Position numbers and translations under genes: made by a program
Shown: piece by piece, positions 17,186-24,900 of the stretch
Numbering within the stretch: the first letter of the stretch is position 1
Layout: each line of letters opens with the position of its first letter
Source: Nitrospira sp. BO4
GTDB taxonomy: Bacteria; Nitrospirota; Nitrospiria; Nitrospirales; Nitrospiraceae
DNA: 64,000 nucleotides
Assembly: GCA_030144965.1 (NCBI GenBank)
Contig: JAMPUU010000021.1
Location: 1 to 64,000 of the forward strand
Direction of reading: 5' to 3'
Notes under the pieces: generated by a model
Seen by the model: the letters and a program-made list of their open reading frames with translations, nothing else
What the model was told of the DNA's origin: nothing
Database searches by the model: none

Positions 17186-19650
17186 GCAGAGGCCCGGCAT
17201 ACGTCGCAGGCGGCAAATTGATTCGCAACCGGCAGCTGATCCGCTGTCAGGACCGTACCATCAAGCATGCTTGGGAGCGCATCAGAAGCAATGGCAATCG
17301 TTCATTCTTAATAGCGGATGCTGTCGGGCGCGGAAAATCGTACATGGCGCTAGGCGTCGCCATGGGCTTTTGGCGACTGGCCGGTAAAACAACTTTCCGC
17401 ATCGTGATAATCGCTCCTACACAGGAACTTTCAAGCGCCTGGATGAAGAAGCTTGCCGACGGACACGAAACCAGCCCCTTCTCAGATGTCGTTAGGATAG
17501 TTGAAGGACGCAGTCGTGGACACCAGGACTACTTCGCTGCTTACGTGAAGGAGTTTCGCAAGCAGCGCGCGTTGGCTGCCATTTTCTCCGTTCGTACGCG
17601 GCGTGAAGCGCGACGCCTCCAGCATGCGCTTAAGTCCCAGGAGCTGAGCAGCCGCTTCAAACAAACCCGTGGTGCAAGACGTATCGAGGTGCTGATAACG
17701 AGCCCTCGATTCCTCACCAAGACCACCGAGTCGCTTCAGTGGCGACGATGGGCCGGCAGCGCAGATCTCGTGATCGCAGACGAGGCTTATGGTATGCGAA
17801 ACGATTTGACTGCCTATGGCCGGCTTATGCGCCCTATGCGAAAAAAAAGGGGGGTCTTTCGGCGCTGCCCCTGGTTGATCGCATTGTCTGCGACGCTGCT
17901 TTCCAAGGATATGCGTGACACGCTGGGCGTTCTTTCGGCTCTGCTGGAATGGGGCTCAAGGCGAAACGTCCTGACGCGCTTGGAGAAGGTACGCGCTGCG
18001 TGTTCCAGGTACAATCAAGCCCTCAATAAGGCACTCGCATCTTCGAATCGCAGGTCTGTCGGCTACACAGCGGCATCGAATACGCTCGCTAGACTGCTTC
18101 GGCGCTATATGAGCAGGATGCCGGCGGTAAAGAACCGGTCCTATGAGACGTGGCTTACGCATCAAAATTCCTACGATGCTCCGGCGGGCCGATCAGTACG
18201 TAATTTCCCGTTTCCTAAAGCCGATATCGACTATGACGGCGTGTCCAGGTCACTCGATAACGAAACGCTACAGGCAGACTTGGCGCATTTTCTGAGGGCA
18301 ATATCTCGCAACGGTCATCTAGCCAATACGAAAACGAGACAGTCCTACCTTCGACTCACGGAGATAGATGCTTCTAATCCCGGGGCATGGCCAAAGCCCG
18401 ATGCACTCAAGAAATGGATGTCCGAACACATCCAAGCTCTCTGGAAGTACAACCGTGACGAGCCTAGCTTCAAGGTCGTTGTCTACTGCCACCATGTCAG
18501 TACTGCGAGAACGTTGGCACTGCAGGGAAAAGACTCTCTGTCGGATTCGGTAAAAAAGGCTGTGCGCAAAGCTTGGCAAAATCTCGCTTCACGCGAAAGT
18601 GCCTTATTCTCAGGTTTCTACACGAAGCGTAAACCCGTTCTAGAAGAGGCGCTGCGCAAAGCTGGTCTCGGGGCGGCATTCCTAGACAAGCTACCTCGAA
18701 GGAATGCAACGCTCTTGGTTTCCGCCCTCTTGAATGCACGTCGAGAGACATCGGCACGGCGAAAAGCAGCAGCACTTGTACGCACTCTCAAGGCCGCGCG
18801 ACAACCAGAGAAGGATTCGCCGGTCCTCGGCCTCCTGCAAAGAAATATTGAAGTACGAGTAGCCATCTTGGAGGCGCTTGCCTGCAAGAGACTGGCTCGT
18901 TGGAGTTCCTCCTTGTCGGTTGCCGATAAGAAAGAGCGTGCTCTAGCATGGTTCGTCTTCAATAATTTGCGGGTTCGAGGAATACTTGAAAGCGTGCAAG
19001 TCAATGCTGATGTCGAAGAGATGGCCAGAAAGATCGGTCCGCTCAAAGCGGTCGATGCTAAGACACTTGCTGAACTGGTAGTGAACGCACTTTCCGAAGA
19101 CCGACGTGTGCGAGCGCTCCTGCGTCGCTGGAACCGCAAAATGAGTGTCCTCAGACAGGCAAAGGACCACGAAGACTTAGATCGCAGTGTGGGACACCGA
19201 ACCAAGCTCGTCGAAGTTCTCACTGGTGACAACCCAGACCGACGAGTGGCTGTATCTCAGGATTTCCTGACAGCTGGGAACCCATTCCTACTAATCCTCA
19301 CGAACGTATGCGCAATGGGTGTCGATCTGCATCATTATTGTTGGGATGTCATTCACTACTCCCCCAGTTGGACACCGAGCGAGTTTGAACAAAAGTCAGG
19401 TCGAATTGATCGCCCGAGACCACGAGTTCTTAGGCGTGCGTTAAATATCGGAGAGGAGCGGCGCTCCAGCGCCATCCGCATACACCATCTCATTTGGCCA
19501 TTCACGTATGATGAGCGCGTTCTGCGACGAATGAACATCCGAGGCCATCTCTCTGAACGTCTCCTTAGTTCAAGGAGAATGAGCGATCCGGATGATAAGA
19601 CCGCAGAACTTTTTAAGCGGCTTCCGCCATTGTCCCTGTCGCCAAAGTGA
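17182..19650 (+). CDS. SF2 (SNF2/DEAD-like) helicase
   Basis: An 822-residue superfamily 2 helicase. Motifs: I in ADAVGRGKSYMALG (about residue 44-57), Ia IVIIAPTQELSSAW, II VIADEAYGMRND (about 197-208, DEAY instead of DEAD/DEAH), III ALSATLLS (about 235), V TNVCAMGVDLHHYCWDVIHY (about 714) and VI FEQKSGRIDRPRPR (about 736-749). The QxxGRxxR arginine finger appears as QKSGRIDRP. A long helical insertion of about 250 residues lies between the two RecA lobes (residues about 430-680). It is the last gene of the three-gene coupled cassette. I infer ATP-driven DNA translocation that feeds or controls the PLD nuclease. Confidence 0.8.
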   Translation: MSRGPAYVAGGKLIRNRQLIRCQDRTIKHAWERIRSNGNRSFLIADAVGRGKSYMALGVAMGFWRLAGKTTFRIVIIAPTQELSSAWMKKLADGHETSPFSDVVRIVEGRSRGHQDYFAAYVKEFRKQRALAAIFSVRTRREARRLQHALKSQELSSRFKQTRGARRIEVLITSPRFLTKTTESLQWRRWAGSADLVIADEAYGMRNDLTAYGRLMRPMRKKRGVFRRCPWLIALSATLLSKDMRDTLGVLSALLEWGSRRNVLTRLEKVRAACSRYNQALNKALASSNRRSVGYTAASNTLARLLRRYMSRMPAVKNRSYETWLTHQNSYDAPAGRSVRNFPFPKADIDYDGVSRSLDNETLQADLAHFLRAISRNGHLANTKTRQSYLRLTEIDASNPGAWPKPDALKKWMSEHIQALWKYNRDEPSFKVVVYCHHVSTARTLALQGKDSLSDSVKKAVRKAWQNLASRESALFSGFYTKRKPVLEEALRKAGLGAAFLDKLPRRNATLLVSALLNARRETSARRKAAALVRTLKAARQPEKDSPVLGLLQRNIEVRVAILEALACKRLARWSSSLSVADKKERALAWFVFNNLRVRGILESVQVNADVEEMARKIGPLKAVDAKTLAELVVNALSEDRRVRALLRRWNRKMSVLRQAKDHEDLDRSVGHRTKLVEVLTGDNPDRRVAVSQDFLTAGNPFLLILTNVCAMGVDLHHYCWDVIHYSPSWTPSEFEQKSGRIDRPRPRVLRRALNIGEERRSSAIRIHHLIWPFTYDERVLRRMNIRGHLSERLLSSRRMSDPDDKTAELFKRLPPLSLSPK

Positions 19651-19727
19651 ATAGACAAAGTAGTGCTAGTTCAGACCTGGCTCATCGACGACCGTTCACT
19701 ACATCCATTTGGCATTTCTGACCACTG

Positions 19728-19844
19728 ATGTTCTACTTCGCATACGGTTCAAACCTTGATCAGGAACAGAGGAGGAAACGCTACCCAGATTCCGCTCTCA
19801 TCGGAGTGGGTCATCTCAAGGACTTCAAAATGGGATTCACATAG
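19728..19844 (+). pseudogene. N-terminal fragment of a gamma-glutamylcyclotransferase-like (GGCT/AIG2) protein
   Basis: MFYFAYGSNLDQEQRRKRYP with LIGVGHLKDFKMGFT is the unmistakable GGCT start (YFAYGSNL glycine loop, then the L..F.. strand), but a stop follows after 38 codons where the family needs about 110-150. Sequence after the stop belongs to the opposite-strand HEPN-like remnant, so the two fragments were fused by a deletion near 19840. Confidence 0.65.
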
Positions 19845-20321
19845 GTGACGCAGCCATGCACAATCTGGTTGCGAAGTACAGCGAGTCTTCTAAGGACGAG
19901 ATCTAGTAAATATTGCGGTTTGCCCTTTTTAAATTGATCTTCCACTTGATGACGTTGGCCCAAGAACTCAGCCTTTAGTTCACGAGACGTTCTTTCCCTT
20001 CTCCAATAAGTATCCGTAGAAAGTAGTTCAGTATGAGCTGCCCGCATTCTGGCTGACACAACTCTAGAGCGCGTCGGAGCCTGCGGTCGCCAGCGCTGAT
20101 CGCACGTTTATTTATCTTTAGAAGACGGTCCCTGATTTCTGTCGGTCGCTGGTCTGGTCATCTCGTGTGCCTTCATACTGGCGGAGGCCATAAAGTGGGT
20201 TAAACGCTATGTAAAGGAAGATGCATTTGGCGTGCTGTTGATCAGGGCTGAGATCTTTAGCAGCAAAAAGCCAAGTGCTTGCGCGATGTAGCCGTCCTTG
20301 CAGTGCATGCGGACGTGCCAT
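19811..20321 (-). pseudogene. Frameshifted HEPN-like (ApeA-type C-terminal) protein remnant
   Basis: Three pieces in three phases form one decayed gene read leftward. The N-terminal piece has KCIFLYIAFNPLYGLRQYEG (20118-20321). The middle piece, around 20040-20115, has IRDRLLKINKRAI. The C-terminal piece has YLLDLVLRRLAVLRNQIVHG (19811-20059). RNQIVH is the Rx4-6H RNase signature of HEPN domains, and the order of pieces matches the Apea-like HEPN family found in antiphage proteins. The C-terminus after CVTY is also missing. Not functional. Confidence 0.6.
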
Positions 20322-20433
20322 GACACGGGAGTGTAGCCGCAGTCTGTGCGATTACAAGGCCTGACCCTATCTGTGGTCACATTTGGGTGAATGGTTAGTC
20401 GCCATGACTGCTACAGATGGACCAGCGGATCTT

Positions 20434-20631
20434 TCACTGTCTTTCGATTCTCAAGCCACCGCCATAGGGATTGGCGGGGCTATCAGAGAGCGAAAGGGAC
20501 TGCCGCACCGTAAGGATTGCTGATGGAGTCCGGCGAAAACGGAGAGCCATTCCGGCCGTGCTGAGGGGTTGACGCTCAACTTGCCCGAGAGGAGAGACAG
20601 GAGCATCGGACCCTCCTGCAAAAAGGATCAT
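20434..20631 (-). pseudogene. Decayed copy of the NPFG-repeat secreted protein C-terminus
   Basis: Read leftward, SDSPANPYGGGLRIERQ matches the C-terminus of the intact protein at 35349-35780 (SDSPINPYGQGWRIEGK), and the DNA upstream in this stretch also parallels that gene (TGGAGTCCGGCGAAAACGGA against TGGAGTCCGGAGAAAAGGGA). The remaining translation is out of phase. It is a broken paralogue. The 160 bases from here to the end of the RecB-like gene hold nothing I can assign. Confidence 0.55.
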
Positions 20632-20795
20632 GCCAGAGATAGGTTACTGTTCCACAAGAGCACCGTGCAAACACGCCGATAGGACTGGAATAGTTTCACC
20701 TCTCTCAGGCTCTGCTCGTGCGGCCCCATATACTTGCCTTTCCTGCCGCGGAGGTGGGGGCGGTCATCTTGAGCTAGTGACGATTGCTTTACGAT

Positions 20796-21965
20796 TCAAG
20801 AAATGGAGAATGTCCCCCCTTTTTCTGTTTCGCTCGCAGGCACAATGGCGGGCAACCCGTCGACGCGTGCCAACACCGTCAGGGGCGTCGGCACAAGGCT
20901 CCCATCTGGGCGCCTTCGGAGCCCGACGAGCCGAACGCGGTCGCCCCTAGAAACTGCCGTCACCTCTGGGTGGATGTTGGGATTCAGCGGCGCGAGCTGC
21001 ACACGTTTCCTTTCCTCGCTTCCGTTTTGAACATTGACAGTCAACGACGTGGCAGCTCCCCCGTGAATAGCGCGCGGTGGTTCATCGAGCACTCCATCGA
21101 CAACTGCCCCATCAAGCTTGCCAGACCAATCGGGGCTCACTGCGGACCAAAGTGGCGTACACACTAGCTTGAACGAGCACCACTTGCACGTCGTCGCCGA
21201 TGGATCAGCCAGTTGCTCCGGCAATGCGCGGGCAGTAATATTGGAGTTGTAGTCGTCGAGAACCGCGACCGCTTCAACGGCTTCGCGCATGCACTCTTTC
21301 GGCTCCAGTGGCACTTCGACACCGGCACCCGCAAAGGGTAACAGCACCCCGCGCGTAGGCCACCATCCAAGCACCTCTTTCACGAGGAAACCGTAGATCC
21401 GGAGCTGCCGGACATAGGCAGCCTTCACAACATCAGACTGGGAGCTTTCGTCATATTCAAAGATCGCGCCGCTCTTATAGTCGACGACCTCCCTGTGTCG
21501 GATGAGATCCGGCCTCCCGACGAGCTTTCCACCAACAGCCACGAACTGACGTTCTCGAATGGTGCCAGCGTCACCTGACCCGGTTGCACCCAATGCTGTT
21601 CCACCCGCCGAGACTTCGCGTGCCCGCAGGAGAGCACTCGCTCGAACGAGATGATAGCCTGGCCACGTTTCCGGCGAACCGAATCGTCGATTAAGCTGAT
21701 GGGCGGCGGCGCGCTGGTGTTGCGCGTCGACCGCTCTGTCCCAGAATTGCACCGCGGCTGCTTCGACATCGACTATCGACTCCAGGCAGGCGAACTTCTC
21801 GAGCACCTCGTGATACGCGGTGCCTAGCCACGCTTTTGGATTCCCAAGCACGTAGCCTGCGCTCCCGGTAGCACGCAAGAGCCCGGCGCGGAGTCGGCAC
21901 GCCCGCATCGTCTCCGCCAGAGTTGGACTCGTCGACGGGATGACGGGAAGTACCAGCTGGCTCAC
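20796..21965 (-). CDS. RecB/Cas4-like PD-(D/E)XK nuclease with Fe-S cysteines
   Basis: A 389-residue protein, last gene of the five-gene operon. The start is a GTG two bases after the stop of the DUF1998 helicase, with CGGAGG upstream; longer open frame to the right is shadow of the helicase gene. Motifs: GTAYHEVLEKF (about residues 60-70, the RecB H), KLVGRPDLIRHREVVDYKSG (about 148-167, D...DYK) and CKWCSFKLVC (about 258-267), which with another cysteine would ligate 4Fe-4S as in Cas4/AddB nucleases. The C-terminal about 100 residues look beta-rich (SRGDRVRLVGLRR), perhaps an OB-type nucleic-acid-binding domain. It likely supplies DNA cleavage to the complex. I know of no such gene in the defined Druantia gene sets. 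Confidence 0.75.
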   Translation of the reverse strand: MSQLVLPVIPSTSPTLAETMRACRLRAGLLRATGSAGYVLGNPKAWLGTAYHEVLEKFACLESIVDVEAAAVQFWDRAVDAQHQRAAAHQLNRRFGSPETWPGYHLVRASALLRAREVSAGGTALGATGSGDAGTIRERQFVAVGGKLVGRPDLIRHREVVDYKSGAIFEYDESSQSDVVKAAYVRQLRIYGFLVKEVLGWWPTRGVLLPFAGAGVEVPLEPKECMREAVEAVAVLDDYNSNITARALPEQLADPSATTCKWCSFKLVCTPLWSAVSPDWSGKLDGAVVDGVLDEPPRAIHGGAATSLTVNVQNGSEERKRVQLAPLNPNIHPEVTAVSRGDRVRLVGLRRRPDGSLVPTPLTVLARVDGLPAIVPASETEKGGTFSIS

Positions 21966-21967
21966 GA

Positions 21968-24900
21968 CTAAAATGGCCTCCGGAGCACCTCGAAGATAGA
22001 CTTCATGGTGACCTGGCAACCCGCCGCCACCGCTTGCGCGTAAGCGGCTGCGAGCTGTGGGCCGACGAAGTTGGGATCCGTGTTCCAGAGCGGATGAGTG
22101 ACGATCTCGACCTGGTTTCCACGCCGTCCCGCCTGGAGGCCACCGAACAGGACCGGCTGCCAGCCAGGCATCGCGGCGAAGTAAGGGCCTGCGGCCGCCG
22201 CGTCGAGGCCCTGCCAGTAGGGGACGGAGAAATCGATCGGCGCCGCTGGATCGAGCGCCAAGCGCGCGAGATCCAGACCCAGCCGCCAATCGAGAATGTT
22301 GTGGTACGCGAGGTTGCTGAAGTCGCGGAGGCAGTCCGGGCAGGATGTCCTGCACAGCGATCCGTGCAACGGGTTCCCCTGCGGATCCTGTTGAGCGACG
22401 AGTGGGCCATAGAATGTGTTGCTGGTCTGTCCCACAATGAAGCGCAGCAGGCTCTCGGCCTCGGCGGGCGTCCCGAAGTACGAGCTGTACCCGGCGCCGT
22501 TCTCCAGGCTGTCCGAGATGAAGATCTGGCCGATGACCTGCCCGTTCGGATCCTGCATCACCCGCAGGCCGACCTTCAGCTCGCGTTCATGAATGTCGAG
22601 TCGAACAGCAGCGGCTCGACGGAGCAGGAACCCGAGCGAGTAGAGTCCAGCCCGACCCTCAACCCGAAGCGGTACGGCGTTGACGCCTACTGGCCAGGTC
22701 TGGATTCCAAGGACAAGAACGTCCGTCGGCTTTACGGAAGCGAGCGCGCGTCGGTCTGGGGCACCTCCCGGAGCAAGAGGTGGATTGTTCACGTCGACCT
22801 TCGCGAGCGCGTCACGCGTCACCCAAGTCTCGCCCTGCGCGAGCTTCTCGAAGTCGAACAGCTGGCCCTCATTGTCGTTGATCACGTAGACGGTGTCTTG
22901 ACCACTCCAGATCTCCAAGTTCGCGACGGGCGTCATCCCGATCGGCATTACGCCCACCTTTGGGCGCGACGCGCGAGCGGTCCACTCGAACACGCCGTCG
23001 AAGTCGCGACTTGCGCCGAACCAGGTGCGGAACCCCCGCGGCTGCGAGAGCACCACCTGTTCGTAGTCCGGCGGTGCCGCTCCGCAGACCGGACACGTCT
23101 GAGCGGGGTTCTGAGATCCGTCTACCGCCTGGCATCGCCGGCAGAGTCCGATCGGCAGCGGTGGGCCGAGCGGGTTTGGTTGCTCCACAACCGCGTTTCC
23201 CTGCGGCTGATAGTCGACGACGCCGACCGCCGTGTGGATGACGCCGTCCTTCACCGTCTCCGATGACGGAGCAAACTGGCTGATCGCGATGTCGAGTTCG
23301 CGATCGACGACCCCATCGGGTGGCCACTCGTAGGCTCCTCCCGGCCTCTCATGGAAAAGGTAGCGAACTCGCGTCGGGAATCCGAACATCGGCAGCACTC
23401 CGACGTTCGCGAGGCGCTCGCTCAACGACCTCTGTGGCAAGCGGGGATCGACGGAGGCCGCGGTCACTCGCGGAACGAGTTGCGTTTGGACGTAGGTGAT
23501 CAGCGCCGCCCTTTGGGCCTGCAGTTGCGGCGTCGTGAACGAAAGCAGCACGTCGCACGTGTGCGCGATGGCAGCTTGATTGTTTTGGATCCAGTCATCG
23601 ACCAGCTGCGCGACCGTCAGGCCCGGCGGTGTGCCGGGTGGCGGCTGAGCAGGCGCAGTGCCCCAGTCAGCTGCGTCTCCGAATTCGCCGTGCACGCTGT
23701 CGCCGCCCTGCGCTGCGAATAGACCCAGCGCCGCGAAGGCTTGCCGCAGGACCTCCTTCGCGAGCACGCGCTGGAGAATCGCCTCCCGGCGCATGTCCAC
23801 GTATGGCTGCGGCGGAGGATCCGACGTGATCCGATCTGGCCGCTGGAAGTAGTAGTCATCATGGCTTCGCCCGCGGCACAGCGTGAGCGCGACCGACAGA
23901 CCGGCTCCTCGCCGTCCCGCGCGACCAACGCGCTGCTGGTAGTTGAAGCGCATCGGCGGCATGTTCGCCATCATGACGGCGAGCAAGGAGCCGATATCCA
24001 CACCGGCCTCCATCGTCGTTGTAACGCTGAGGAGATCAATCGGATCGGTGACCTGAATCTCGTCAGGGGGAGGGAGGCAGATGTCCTGGAAGAGTCGCTG
24101 GCGCTTGCGGCCGTCGTTCTTGTTCGTCTGCCCGGTAAGCTCCTCGCAGTTGAGCCGAAACAGAGGCCCTGCGTGTGTCGCCAAGTAGCTGTAGTAGTCG
24201 CGCGTGGCTTGGGCAGCCGCCAGGGGCTGCGGCGGGCCAAGGGGAATGTGGCAATCCGTGCAGACGCCTCCCGCCGCGTGCAGGTGGACCCGGCGGCATT
24301 GACCGCATTCGAAGTATGCTGTTCCCGGCCGCGCGAGGCACAAATTCTGGGCGACAAGGACGTGCTGTGTAAGCACACTCGCGCTGTTGAGATAGTTCAG
24401 CACGTCGGCGGCGAAAGTTGACGGTGTGAAGCCATGCAGCTGCGCGACCGCGGCCAGGTACTGAGCGACGTAGGCGGGAGGATTCGGTTGGCTGGCGGCT
24501 CCGTGTGTCGAGAGCCGGCGCCGCGCACCGAGCAACCGAATAGTTCCATCGGCGGCCTCTTGAACAAGGGCGCTTAGCGCTGGCATGGCGATGCGATCGG
24601 TAGTTGCGAATGCGAGCCGCAGTGACTCGAGGCTGCGGCGGCCTGAAGCGAAGACGACATCCATCACTTCCTGCAGCGATTGGTCCTGAATCCTCCGGAG
24701 GTGATCGCGCTGCTGCTGGCTGAGCTGCGCAGCCGGTCTCGCTTGCGGAATGGTTCCGGCCACGCCCCAGGTGTAGAGATCTCGCCAGCTGCCTTCCCTT
24801 GTTCGCGGAGCAGTCCAGAGAACATCCTGGGTGAAGCCGCCGGGATTCACTCCGTTGGCGAGTAGCTGCGCTGAGGCGTCGGCCGAGAGCTGGCCGATGT

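Noticed and set aside
20796-22355. A longer N-terminus for the RecB-like nuclease
   Set aside because: The extra 130 codons overlap the helicase gene and are low-complexity Arg/Gly; the GTG at 21965 follows the helicase stop with a good ribosome binding site.
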